Origin: Flammeovirgaceae bacterium UBA5867
GTDB lineage: Bacteria; Bacteroidota; Bacteroidia; Cytophagales; Cyclobacteriaceae
Direction: 5' to 3'
Length of the DNA: 15,334 bases
Assembly: GCA_002432545.1 (NCBI GenBank)
Contig: DJFR01000279.1
Coordinates: forward strand, 5,979 to 21,312
Positions 1 through 9,300 of the stretch are shown here, piece after piece. The notes beneath the pieces were generated by a model that saw only the letters and a program-made list of their open reading frames with translations, searched no databases and was not told the DNA's origin. Every line of letters starts with the position of its first letter. Position 1 is the first letter of the stretch. Both the position numbers and the translations under genes were made by a program.

Positions 1-2609
1 AGGAACTTATAGCCAAGCCCCGCATTCCAGAACCAGATGCTCTGATCATATTCAGCAGATAACCCACGATATAGCGTATTATTCAGGTTGCTGGAGAAAA
101 CAAAACCCTTCCAGAAGATCCAGTTCAGTCGTACCGATGCCGTTTGATTAAAGTAATTATTATCAGATTGCTTCTGCAACGTATTCTTGACGATGGTATA
201 GCTGGCAGTATATGAAACTGTAAAATCAAGATCTTCGCTGATGTTACTGCTCAGTACAATTCCCTGACTGAAGCCATAATTGTTTGCCAGATTTTTACTG
301 TCGTTGATGACGGCCGGAGTGCGGTTATAAGTGAAGCCTGTGTTCAGGTTCATGTTCGATTTCAGCAACGCAACGGGAAGGCCATACGTCAACAATGTTC
401 TTACCGAACTATAACCGTTAACATTGATGGGATAAGACAATTGAACACCACGATTAAGCGTGATGCCGTTGAGCACCGTGTCCCTGGTAGCGATATAGGA
501 AGCATTTGTAATATAGTCTTTCGTAAAACTTCCACTCACCAGGAATAATAAACTCGTAGAGGCCTGGTTGTTGGTACGACCGTAACGAAGAGTCATGTTA
601 TGGCTATAGGCCTGCGCTAAATCCGGATTACCCGTTTTCAGAAATAACGGATTCCGGTTATCGATCACATTTTGCAACTGCGATATGGAGGGTGCATCTG
701 TAGAGGTTCGATACATCAATCGAATATTTCTGCCCTGCTCAAACCTGTAATTGATTGTGGCCTGCGGAAGTATATTTTGAAACGAGCGGTTCACCGAAAA
801 TGCATAGGGAAAATCCTGATCACTGGTGAGCTTTGCATGCTGATAATTGAGACTGGTATTAAAGTTCAGTTTGCGATTGTTAAACCGATAACTCACACCA
901 CCCCGATTGGATATATACTGGTTCTCGAAAGCATTGGTGAGCAATGTATCCAGGTCCGTATAGCCATTCGTTTCTTCATTCAGATTATAGGTTCGTTTAT
1001 CCGTTTTGCTATTGGTAACCGAGGGGGTATAGTTAAACTGTAACTGACTGCGTTTACCAATGGGTTCGGTATAGGCTATATTGGTAGACAAAGTATAACT
1101 GTCGGTATATTGATCGGATTGTTGATCGATAATCGTAGTCTCGTCCGAAGACTCATATTCGTTTAACGAGTATAGATACGAATCACCATCGCGGTTATTG
1201 ATATCGGTATTGAGGCTCACCGACAATGAGCGTCCTCTTTTCTTAAAGCGATGTCGATATAAAATACTATTTGAAAATACATATCCAGCGTTGTCCGCAT
1301 TATTGGTATTGGTAATGCGACTTTCCAGCGAACTCGTTTCTGCGGAATAATCTCCGAACAGGGAAGACTTCGAATCATTCTTCTGATAACTCAAGCGAGG
1401 TGTAATAACAATAGAGTTAGCCGTATCGATGTTATACTCAAGCCTGAAGTTTAACCGATGATTATAGTTCCTGCTGTTGGCGCGGCTGTTTTCATCATAT
1501 ACCAGTCCGCTATCCTGTTGCGTAATATACTGTCGGTTGAGACTGGTGATCCGCTCATTGTCTGACTGATTGAAAAAATAACTGCCGGTAATTTCCGTTT
1601 TCTTGTTCCACACATCGCTATAGTTCAACCCAACGGAGTGTGTAGTGGAAATTCCGCTTTGCTGCCCGACATTAAAATTACTATTACCGCCACCGCCACG
1701 CTGTCCTCTCCCGCCACCGCGATTACCACCACCTTGTCCACCGGAAGAAGACGATGTTACGCCCAGCAAATCTTCATTGCTGAAATTTTGCTGATTGATA
1801 TTATTACTCAATCCTACCAATGATACTTTAGGATCACCTTTGAATGAATTTATATTACCACCACTGGCATATAGTCCATCCTCTCCTATACCGGCATATA
1901 CCCGGCCGAACTGTCCGTTGTTCTTGCCTTTCTTCGTGACTATATTTATAGTCTTGCGCGTTTGCCCGTCATCAAAACCTGTAAACTGCGATTGCTCGCT
2001 TAACCGGTCAAACACTTCGATCTTATCAATCACCTCGGCCGGAAGATTCTTAAGCGCTAATGTAGCATCATCACCAAAGAATTGCTTTCCATCCACCAGT
2101 ATCTGTTGCACGGACTCACCTTGCGCTTTAACACCTGTATTATCAGAAGTTATACCGGGCATCTTGGTGATCAGGTCTTCCGCAGTTGCATCGCGATTTG
2201 TTTTAAAGGCATTCGCGTTATACTGTAGTGTATCCCCTTTCTGCTCGACTTGTATCGATGCTCCTTTTATTTCTACCGTCTTTAATGTTGTAGCGGATTG
2301 ATGTAATTTGATTTGTCCTAGATCGATGGACTCATTTGTCACACGCACGCGTATAATTTGCGCAGTATAACCTATATATGACAATGTCATTCGATACCTG
2401 CCTGCCGGTATATCGTTGAATATAAATTTACCATCAACATCCGTCACCGTTCCGCGTCTCCAGGTCGAATCCGATGCCTGATGCAACAACACCGTCACGC
2501 CAATCAGCGTAGTGTTATCCGTACTGTCGGCTACAACTCCGGTAACTCCAGGTCGCTGCGCAAATGCCGCGTGAGACAACAGGACAAGCAGGATTACCCA
2601 ATATTTCAT
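1..2609 (-). CDS. Outer-membrane beta-barrel (TonB-receptor-like) protein, C-terminus outside window
   Basis: The frame is open from an ATG at 2609 to the window edge (869 codons), so the C-terminal part is missing. It begins with a signal peptide (MKYWVILLVLLSHAAFA, cleavage before Q18). Residues about 20-105 form a CarboxypepD_reg-like beta-sandwich (GTVTDVDGKFIFNDIPAG, then SYIGY). A plug-like region follows (LITKMPGI, ILVDGKQFFGDD, EVIDKIEVFD, FTGFDDGQTRKTINIV), then a barrel of alternating Tyr/Asn/Ser-rich strands. This order is that of the OMP_b-brl_3 family of Bacteroidota, which resembles TonB-dependent receptors; such proteins are usually about 850-950 residues, so little should be missing. 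A Gly/Arg/Gln-rich tract lies at about residues 282-303, before the first barrel strands. Substrate is unknown: no SusD partner is visible and the neighbour is an unrelated Snf2 gene. An outer-membrane assembly or export role cannot be excluded. Confidence 0.9.
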   Translation of the reverse strand, partial: MKYWVILLVLLSHAAFAQRPGVTGVVADSTDNTTLIGVTVLLHQASDSTWRRGTVTDVDGKFIFNDIPAGRYRMTLSYIGYTAQIIRVRVTNESIDLGQIKLHQSATTLKTVEIKGASIQVEQKGDTLQYNANAFKTNRDATAEDLITKMPGITSDNTGVKAQGESVQQILVDGKQFFGDDATLALKNLPAEVIDKIEVFDRLSEQSQFTGFDDGQTRKTINIVTKKGKNNGQFGRVYAGIGEDGLYASGGNINSFKGDPKVSLVGLSNNINQQNFSNEDLLGVTSSSSGGQGGGNRGGGRGQRGGGGNSNFNVGQQSGISTTHSVGLNYSDVWNKKTEITGSYFFNQSDNERITSLNRQYITQQDSGLVYDENSRANSRNYNHRLNFRLEYNIDTANSIVITPRLSYQKNDSKSSLFGDYSAETSSLESRITNTNNADNAGYVFSNSILYRHRFKKRGRSLSVSLNTDINNRDGDSYLYSLNEYESSDETTIIDQQSDQYTDSYTLSTNIAYTEPIGKRSQLQFNYTPSVTNSKTDKRTYNLNEETNGYTDLDTLLTNAFENQYISNRGGVSYRFNNRKLNFNTSLNYQHAKLTSDQDFPYAFSVNRSFQNILPQATINYRFEQGRNIRLMYRTSTDAPSISQLQNVIDNRNPLFLKTGNPDLAQAYSHNMTLRYGRTNNQASTSLLFLVSGSFTKDYITNASYIATRDTVLNGITLNRGVQLSYPINVNGYSSVRTLLTYGLPVALLKSNMNLNTGFTYNRTPAVINDSKNLANNYGFSQGIVLSSNISEDLDFTVSYTASYTIVKNTLQKQSDNNYFNQTASVRLNWIFWKGFVFSSNLNNTLYRGLSAEYDQSIWFWNAGLGYKF

Positions 2610-2956
2610 ACGATGTTAAACTGGCACCAAAGGACAGTTTTTACAGACGATAAATCAATTGAAATGATTTCTGCATACCGGTAATTATGTGGACGGAAAA
2701 AAGGCATTTTTTTTCGTTGGTGATTGCTCCTCCGAAAGGGATCATTTTCTCTTTACAACTACCACGCTGTCAGTCAAATGGAAGATATCATAAAACCCAG
2801 TTTAACCAGACCGATCACTCTATTATATTTGGGCCGGAAATGAAGGAGAAGAAGCCGAGATGTGTTTGCCCCCGGAGTGCTGTTGCAGCTCGCACGCTCA
2901 CTCCTGCTTCACATCAAAAGAATCCCGCCAGCATTACGCGCTAGAAAAATTCATCC
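2610..2956. other. Divergent intergenic spacer between barrel gene and Snf2 gene
   Basis: This 347-base spacer separates two divergently transcribed genes. On the plus strand it holds a good Bacteroidota-type promoter and a short upstream ORF, both listed separately. For the minus-strand barrel gene I see only an AT-rich stretch around 2625-2720 (including A/T runs near 2698-2715) and no convincing TAnnTTTG box. No terminator, tRNA or repeat was recognised. Confidence 0.6.
2801..2831 (+). promoter_or_regulatory. Candidate Bacteroidota promoter for the Snf2 gene
   Basis: TATATTTG at 2824-2831 matches the Bacteroidota -7 consensus TAnnTTTG exactly. TTTA at 2801-2804, 19 bases upstream, matches the -33 TTTG in three of four positions. 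Transcription would start near 2838, giving a leader of about 115-120 nt before the Snf2 start and placing the short ORF at 2860 close to the 5' end. The call rests on motif and spacing only. Confidence 0.55.
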
Positions 2957-2967
2957 ATGCTTTTTGA
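2860..2967 (+). CDS. Possible leader peptide / upstream ORF, Cys-rich, 35 codons
   Basis: An ATG at 2860 opens a 35-codon frame whose product starts MCLPPECCCSSHAHSC and ends KFIHAF. It has five Cys, four His and five Ser. A purine-rich Shine-Dalgarno-like stretch (AAGGAG at 2843-2848) lies 11 bases upstream, whereas the Snf2 start at 2957 has no obvious ribosome site. The stop (2965-2967) lies 11 bases inside the Snf2 gene in another frame, a geometry that allows translational coupling. The frame sits just downstream of the candidate promoter. It may be a regulatory leader peptide with a run of Cys codons (2878-2886), or chance. I know no family for it. Confidence 0.3.
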   Translation: MCLPPECCCSSHAHSCFTSKESRQHYALEKFIHAF

Positions 2968-5881
2968 CGAAGAGAAAATCGAGAAGAAAAATACAGTCCG
3001 TCCAAAATTACCGGCCGGCACTGAGATCAATTATGAAATAGCGTTCCTGTTCAATTTTGTATCAGGGAAGTCAACGCGTTTCGACCTCGAACCTGTCCTT
3101 ATTTTCTCGAAGAATAATGTAACGGAGTATAAACGTATTTCATTACAGGCAGAGCGAGGTCTTGCTTTTCTGCAGCCGCTGTCGGAAGAAGTATATAAAG
3201 ATGTCATGGAATTCTCTGACAATCAACTGCTCGACTGGATGACGCGGACCGGCAATCGCTATATACGCAATCATTCCGGTTCATGGGCGCACGTATCAGC
3301 AAAAGAACTTGTCAATCTGCGCAAGCACTATATTGATCTTCTTCATAAACTCTGGCCGACACTCAGCACATGGCCGAATATATTTATACTCAAAGCCGGA
3401 CGTTTTCTGAATTATAGTCAACTGCCGGTAAAACTTGGTAAAGAGCCTGCACGATTTACATTCACAGCCGATCGCAGCGGTGACACTATTGTACTAAACC
3501 TTGTACTTTGGCTCGATGACAAGAAAGCCAACCTTCGTTTACTCGGAGGATTTTTACTGGAGCATGAAGGCACACTATATCTTCCTCCGGATGCAGCGTC
3601 ACTCGCTTTGATCGATCTTTTCCGAAATGGTGCGCTGACTTTTCCTTTAAGCGAAAAGGCTGACGTTGTGAAGCGCTATCTAACGGTATGGCAGGAGAAA
3701 TATGAAGTTACCATCAGCGATAAACTGAATATCGAAGCCATCACTCCGGAGCAGGAACCGCGTGTGATGTTGAGTGAGCTGAACGAAAGCAACCTCATGA
3801 TCAAACCACAATTCTCGTATGATGATGTGGTGATTGATTACAGCGATGAACGCACGCACGTAGCCGAGACTGGTGACTCGGTAAAGATTATTCAACGCAA
3901 TAAAACCGAAGAGAAGAAACTATACGAATACCTGCGCACACTGCATCCGTCATTTGCAAACCAGCGGAATAATCTATACTACTACCTGCCGTTTGCCGAT
4001 GTAATGAAACACGGATGGTTCATTACCATGATGCGCAATGTACAACAGGAAGGCTATGCGGTAACGGGTTTACATGAACTGAAGAAATTCAGATATACTA
4101 CCCATATACCTAAATTCATCATTAGCGCCAGCAGCAGTATTGATTGGTTCGATCTGAAAGTAACGATACAATGGGGCGATTTTATTGTGTCGTTGAAAGA
4201 GATACGCAGGGCGATTCTCAACAAACAGGACACCATCATGCTGGAAGATGGTACATTAGGACATATACCTGAAGAATGGATCAGTCAATATAGTCTGCTA
4301 CTTCGCACAGGTACGGAAGAAAACGGCACACTGCGCGTAAGCAAGCTGCACTATACATTGCTGGAAGATATACTCGACAAAATCGACAGCAATACAGTTC
4401 AGCAAGATATAGAGGCACGCAAACGCAAGCTTCTCGAATATGATGCGATACAGAAGGTGGCGCTCTCAACCGAGATCAAAGCAACGCTTCGCCCCTACCA
4501 GTTATCCGGCTTTCACTGGATGCAGGCACTGGACGAATTGCGTTGGGGCGGTTGTCTTGCTGATGATATGGGACTTGGTAAAACGCTACAGACTATATCT
4601 TTCCTGCAATACCTGAAAGAGAAATATCCCGGCAGTACACAACTTGTAGTATGTCCTACATCGTTGATCTTTAACTGGGAGAATGAGATACAGAAGTTCT
4701 GTCCTACATTGAAGTTCTATACATACTACGGCTTACAACGCGAGTTCACGGAGACACATTTTTCAGAGTATGATGTTGTACTCACCACGTATGGCGTTGT
4801 ACGCAACGACCTGGAAAATCTGACGAACTTCCTCTGGCAGTATACCATTCTCGATGAAAGTCAGGCGATCAAAAATCCGGATGCACGCGTTACGAAAGCC
4901 GTACAACATCTGCGATCTGTGAACCGATTGATTTTGAGTGGTACACCGGTACAGAACAATACATCCGATCTGTTTGCGCAATTCAACTTCCTGAATCCCG
5001 GCTTGCTCGGTACACGCGAATTCTTCAACCGTGAATTTGCTCAGCCTATCGATAAGCAGGGGAACAAAGAGAAAACTAAATACCTGAAGCGACTCATTCA
5101 TCCGTTTACTTTGCGCAGAACCAAGGAGCAGGTAGCCAAAGATCTGCCCGATAAAACGGTAACGGTATTATGGTGTACGATGGATGCTGACCAGCGCAGA
5201 CTATATAATCAGTATCGTGACAATTATCGAAACCTCCTGCTCAAGAAAATTGATGAAGAAGGTCTTGAGAAGTCAGGTATATATGTATTGGAAGGTTTAC
5301 TACGTCTTCGCCAGATATGCGATCATCCCGCAATGCTCGATCATATACCAGGAGAAGAGCCGGTAAAAAGTTCGGTTAAAATTGAGGAGCTCATTCGCGA
5401 GGTACAGGAGAATGCCGGTAATCATAAACTCCTGGTCTTCTCCCAATTCACAAGCATGTTGCAGCTCATCAAAGAACAATTCGAAGCGGAAGGTATCAGC
5501 CATTGTTACCTCGATGGTTCTACGTCTCTCAACAAGCGAAAGGAAGAAGTAACGCGCTTCACAGAAGATGAAAGTGTAAAGGCATTTTTGATTTCACTGA
5601 AAGCCGGTGGTGTGGGGCTTAACCTTACTGTTGCTGATTATGTATACCTGGTTGACCCGTGGTGGAATCCGGCAGCCGAGCAACAAGCCATTGACCGTGC
5701 GCACCGTATTGGACAAAAGCGTAAAGTATTTGCCTACAAGATGATCTGCAAAGACACGGTAGAAGAAAAAATTCTGCAGATGCAGGAGAAAAAGAAAATG
5801 CTTGCCGATGAGCTGATACACGAAGACGCAGGCTTTGTTAAAAACCTGTCGCGTGACGATATCGAATTCCTGTTCGGATAA
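2957..5881 (+). CDS. Snf2/SWI2-family DNA-dependent ATPase (DEAD/DEAH-box helicase superfamily 2)
   Basis: This 974-residue cytoplasmic protein has a complete Snf2-type ATPase core. Motif I is DDMGLGKT (536-543, Walker Lys542), Ia VVCPTS (564-569), II DESQ (633-636), III LSGTP (660-664), IV LLVFSQF (825-831), V LKAGGVGLNL (881-890), and VI QAIDRAHRIGQ (910-920). Such proteins use ATP to move along double-stranded DNA and displace bound proteins; bacterial members (RapA/HepA and SNF2-associated types) act in transcription recycling or DNA repair, and which applies here cannot be read from sequence. Residues 1 to about 490 are a family-specific N-terminal region without a motif I can name. Motif II is DESQ rather than DEAH or DEGH, keeping the catalytic Asp-Glu. 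The start is the first ATG after an in-frame TAG at 2942-2944. The gene appears monocistronic, with its own promoter and terminator. Confidence 0.96.
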   Translation: MLFDEEKIEKKNTVRPKLPAGTEINYEIAFLFNFVSGKSTRFDLEPVLIFSKNNVTEYKRISLQAERGLAFLQPLSEEVYKDVMEFSDNQLLDWMTRTGNRYIRNHSGSWAHVSAKELVNLRKHYIDLLHKLWPTLSTWPNIFILKAGRFLNYSQLPVKLGKEPARFTFTADRSGDTIVLNLVLWLDDKKANLRLLGGFLLEHEGTLYLPPDAASLALIDLFRNGALTFPLSEKADVVKRYLTVWQEKYEVTISDKLNIEAITPEQEPRVMLSELNESNLMIKPQFSYDDVVIDYSDERTHVAETGDSVKIIQRNKTEEKKLYEYLRTLHPSFANQRNNLYYYLPFADVMKHGWFITMMRNVQQEGYAVTGLHELKKFRYTTHIPKFIISASSSIDWFDLKVTIQWGDFIVSLKEIRRAILNKQDTIMLEDGTLGHIPEEWISQYSLLLRTGTEENGTLRVSKLHYTLLEDILDKIDSNTVQQDIEARKRKLLEYDAIQKVALSTEIKATLRPYQLSGFHWMQALDELRWGGCLADDMGLGKTLQTISFLQYLKEKYPGSTQLVVCPTSLIFNWENEIQKFCPTLKFYTYYGLQREFTETHFSEYDVVLTTYGVVRNDLENLTNFLWQYTILDESQAIKNPDARVTKAVQHLRSVNRLILSGTPVQNNTSDLFAQFNFLNPGLLGTREFFNREFAQPIDKQGNKEKTKYLKRLIHPFTLRRTKEQVAKDLPDKTVTVLWCTMDADQRRLYNQYRDNYRNLLLKKIDEEGLEKSGIYVLEGLLRLRQICDHPAMLDHIPGEEPVKSSVKIEELIREVQENAGNHKLLVFSQFTSMLQLIKEQFEAEGISHCYLDGSTSLNKRKEEVTRFTEDESVKAFLISLKAGGVGLNLTVADYVYLVDPWWNPAAEQQAIDRAHRIGQKRKVFAYKMICKDTVEEKILQMQEKKKMLADELIHEDAGFVKNLSRDDIEFLFG

Positions 5882-5912
5882 TATACCGAAGTATATATTT
5901 TGTTATTCAGCG

Positions 5913-5938
5913 AAGCCACCATTTCCCGGTGGCTTTTT
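5913..5938 (+). terminator. Rho-independent terminator of the Snf2 gene
   Basis: The 8-bp perfect stem AAGCCACC (5913-5920) / GGTGGCTT (5928-5935) closes a 7-nt loop and runs into TTTTT (5934-5938). It begins 32 bases after the Snf2 stop codon and fits a classic intrinsic terminator. Confidence 0.88.
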
Positions 5939-5995
5939 ATTTGGGTAATTACGTGGTCATCCTTCATTGTTTCGTTTCCATCAAATAATTTTTGT

Positions 5996-6067
5996 CCCGC
6001 AGACGGCCGCAGATTTTCATAGAAAATTTACTGATTTCATCTGCATAAATCTGCGCTCTTCTGCGGG
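5996..6067. repeat. 72-bp imperfect palindrome of the CGCAGATTT type (likely dispersed intergenic repeat)
   Basis: Outer arms CCCGCAGA (5996-6003) and TCTGCGGG (6060-6067) are perfect inverted repeats. Inside them, after 4 unpaired bases on each side, CGCAGATTT (6008-6016) pairs with AAATCTGCG (6047-6055). The total is 17 paired positions around a 30-base centre. The right arm also carries TCTGC three times at exact 10-base spacing (6040, 6050, 6060), and GCAGA in the left arm recurs 10 bases apart (5999, 6009). From memory, CGCAGATTT-rich intergenic palindromes occur in many copies in Bacteroidota and some other genomes. That this is such a copy is inference, since only one copy is in the window. 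Confidence 0.65.
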
Positions 6068-6117
6068 TAAGAAAACTAGGCACGACAGCAGGTATGGTTT
6101 TTTACGATCTCATCTGG

Positions 6118-6198
6118 CCTTCATGTTGAGCGTAGCGCTGGGATACGAAATCGAAGGGAAAGCTCAAACCACAGGCTATATATTCACCACTATATATT
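6118..6198. repeat. Repeat-like segment with CCTTC/GAAGG arms and CTATATATT direct repeat
   Basis: CCTTC (6118-6122) and GAAGG (6153-6157) flank a TTGAGCGTAGCG-containing stretch that resembles the short dispersed TTGAGC...TCGAAGG sequences I recall from Bacteroidota intergenic regions. Just downstream CTATATATT occurs twice (6176-6184 and 6190-6198), 14 bases apart. This is weaker than the palindrome to its left and could be ordinary intergenic sequence. Confidence 0.25.
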
Positions 6199-6364
6199 GA
6201 ATGCGATCGAGGCATGCAGTTGCTTCGAAGGATTCTGTTTACATCGGCAGCTAGTTCGTTTTAGCTATATATAAAATATTAAATGTCTCACGAAGAGAGT
6301 GTGCTCTTTTCACGGGGTCACTTGGTTTGTATTTTTTCACCGGTAAACAGCTTTGCTATAGAAT

Positions 6365-9300
6365 ATGTCATTACGTAAATCATCAAAGTATACGCTGTCA
6401 GCTATACTTCTTCTCACCACTACTTTCACCACGCTCGCACAAACGGTTATTCACTACGATAGCGGATATACCCTGCGCAATAATCAGTTAGGTCATTATT
6501 ACAAGATGGCAAACTTCAGCAACGAAGCGTTGTTCCGTGAATATACCTATTGGAAAAGTACAGGCGCTGCCGTGAATGAGTTTCTGAATTTTCGTGTTCT
6601 TTTTCCAACCGGCTACAATAAGAATGATGCATCAAAAAAATATCCGCTGATCGTGATGTTACACGGAGCTGGTGAGTCTGGTCGAAGTTGGGAAGGACAC
6701 TATAATTATGGACCGGAAGATCCACAGTTCGACAATAACAGTACGAGCACAGCATACCCGGGGCCTTCACACGTGGCAGCTGTGCTGCGCAATCCTTCTG
6801 ATCACCGGGCCTTTCCGGGGATTGTTATTATACCGCAGGTGAGCCATAGTGGTGCATGGCAGAACGGCTGGGAAGATGGTGCACTTGGCAACAACATGCG
6901 CATGACGATTGGCATCATTGAACATTTCATTCAGGACTATCAGGTAGATCGCGATCGCATTGCTATACATGGATTGTCCAATGGTGCGAAAGGTGTATGG
7001 GATGCAGCCGCGAAACGTCCCGATCTTTTTGCTGCCATATTGCCTATGTCAGGTGTGGGAAGTAATTACGAAGCCATGAGTGATATACTCGTTACGATGC
7101 CGATCTGGTTATTCCAGGGAGGAACAGATACCAATCCCAAACCTCAGGCCTCGCAGGATTTCGTAGACGTTTTGAAAAGTAAAGGTGCGGCTCCAATCTA
7201 TACACTCTATCCTACATTAGGACACAACACGTGGACGACAGCGTATGCGGAGACGGATTTCTTTTCATGGATCTTGTCGCAGAACAAAAAGAATATATAT
7301 GTATTTGGTAGTCAAACCGAGCTCTGTGCAAACAGCTCTATAAAACTTGGCTTCTCGGACGGCTTCCTCGCGTATCAATGGACATTCAACGGAACTGATA
7401 TACCGGGGGCTACTTCACGATTCTATACCTTGAATCAGGCGGGTACCTATACCGTTAGATTTAAACGCAGTGAAACGGAATGGGATGAATCTTTCCCTAC
7501 GGTGATCACTCCTAAAGAAGCATCCACCTATAAACCGGTACTTGCCAATAACGGCACGCGCATTATACCGATCGATTTCAACGGCACCAAGAACGACACA
7601 TTGAGACTCATCGCGCCCGAAGGATTTCCGGAATATCACTGGTATAAAAACGGAGTTGCATTTGATACAACCGTCTCCAATACAAAAGTTGCTTACTTCC
7701 TGACGGGATCAGGCACGGTTGGTACAACAGCCCAAGCGGGAGACTATACCGTGAGCGTAAAAGAAAATTCAGGGTGTGAAAGTTTGGTTTCAGATGCTAT
7801 AACGGTTTCGTACACCAGCCCACACGTTGGGCCGAACGCGCCTACGCTGGCGGCTGGTGGTATAACTGCCACATCGGAAAGTGAAACGAACCTTCAATGG
7901 ACAGATAATTCTGATAATGAAGAATACTTTGAGATCTGGCGAAACCGTGCCAATGTGAATGGCTATAGCAGTGAACCGTATCGGCTCATTGCTACAGTTC
8001 CCGGTAACACAACAACGTATCATGATACCGGGTTGAGACCTTCCGCCCGGTATTTTTACAGAGTACGATCTGCGGGTGCCGGTGATGGAAAATTCGCCAC
8101 AACCGAAGTATATATCACGATGCCGAGTGACACCACGAAGCCTGCACCTCCTGCGAATCTGACCGTTACCGATGTGCAGGACACTCAAATCTCCATCACA
8201 TGGGATGCCTCTTCGGATGACGACCTGGTATCCGGCTATGAAGTATATTTAGGTTCCACACGGGTAACTACGGTCGATGCAACAACCTATACCTTCAGCA
8301 ATCTTACACCCAACACAAAATATTTCATCAATGTAAGAGCGGTTGATACACGTGGTAATTTTTCCGATTTCCCGGGTGAAGCCATTGCCGTAACAACGCT
8401 CAATCCTCAAAACGGATTAACATACTATTACTACGAGCCACTAAATGTACCAACGGACTTTACACTGGCTACATTCTTCAGCACAGCACAGACACCGGTA
8501 AAGCAAGGCGTTGTTAATAACTTCGATATTTCGGTGCGGAACCGCGATATCAAGTTTGTATTTGCATTTGAAGGATATATCGAAATCAATCAGCCCGGTA
8601 ACTATATATTTTATTCAAGATCTGATGATGGAAGTCGCGTGTTTATCGATGGCGTATTACAAATCGACAACGATGCGCTGCACGATGGTCCTGTAGAGAA
8701 AAATAAAACGGTGAGCTTTGCCACCGCTGGTAAATACCCGATACGCGTTGAGTATTTCTATGCAAACAGTTTGTTGCAGACACTTGCTGTTACATACGAT
8801 CCGCCCGGCACAGGTACAGGTCTAGGCAAACAAGTTATACCCGATTCGCTGTTGTTCCGTACTTCAGCCACACCGGTTACATATTATTGTAAAGCAACGG
8901 GTGACCTTCACCTGCTTTCAACGTGGGGAACATCCGCCAACGGAGAGGGTACTGCTCCGGTAAGTTTTGCCAGCGCGTATGAATACTTTCACATTCGGAA
9001 TCGCACGGGTGATGTAGCGATAACTGCACCGTGGAATGTTGCAGGTGCAGGCTCCAAGATCATTGTAGAATCAGGCGTAACACTCAACATCAACGAAGCT
9101 ATAACCGGAACTATTGACGCGGATGATAACACTGTAATCAATATCAATCACGATTCGATACCAGCCTTTGGGACACTGGGGGCTACATCTACGGTTAACT
9201 TCAACGCGAATGGCATGGTGCCGAACAGTGTATATGGCAATCTCAATCTCACCACGGCTTCTACTACCAAAACGTTACCACTTAGCTCTATTGCTGTTAA

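Larger units (their letters stand above)
5882..6364. other. Intergenic spacer between Snf2 gene and T9SS esterase gene
   Basis: This 483-base spacer holds the Snf2 terminator, the 72-bp palindromic element and a second repeat-like segment, all listed separately. From about 6200 to 6364 it should contain the promoter of the large secreted-protein gene. TTTG occurs at 6326-6329 and AT-rich runs at 6265-6283, but I see no well-spaced TAnnTTTG box. A weak hairpin, AAGAG (6293-6297) / CTCTT (6304-6308), lies in the presumed leader. Open frames across the spacer have no protein-like character. Confidence 0.6.

Noticed and set aside
2687..2944. 85-codon plus-strand frame ending just before the Snf2 gene, in the same reading frame
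   Set aside because: It is separated from the Snf2 start by one TAG, so I considered a broken N-terminal extension. Its product has no protein-like pattern, its first part lies upstream of the predicted transcription start, and the Snf2 protein is already of full family length.
5967..6200. 77-codon plus-strand frame in the spacer before the secreted esterase gene
   Set aside because: It runs straight through the 72-bp palindrome and the second repeat-like segment, and its composition follows those repeats rather than a protein.
6291..6310. Small hairpin AAGAG/CTCTT with following T residues in the leader of the secreted esterase gene
   Set aside because: The 5-bp stem with only two G-C pairs is too weak to call a terminator or attenuator.
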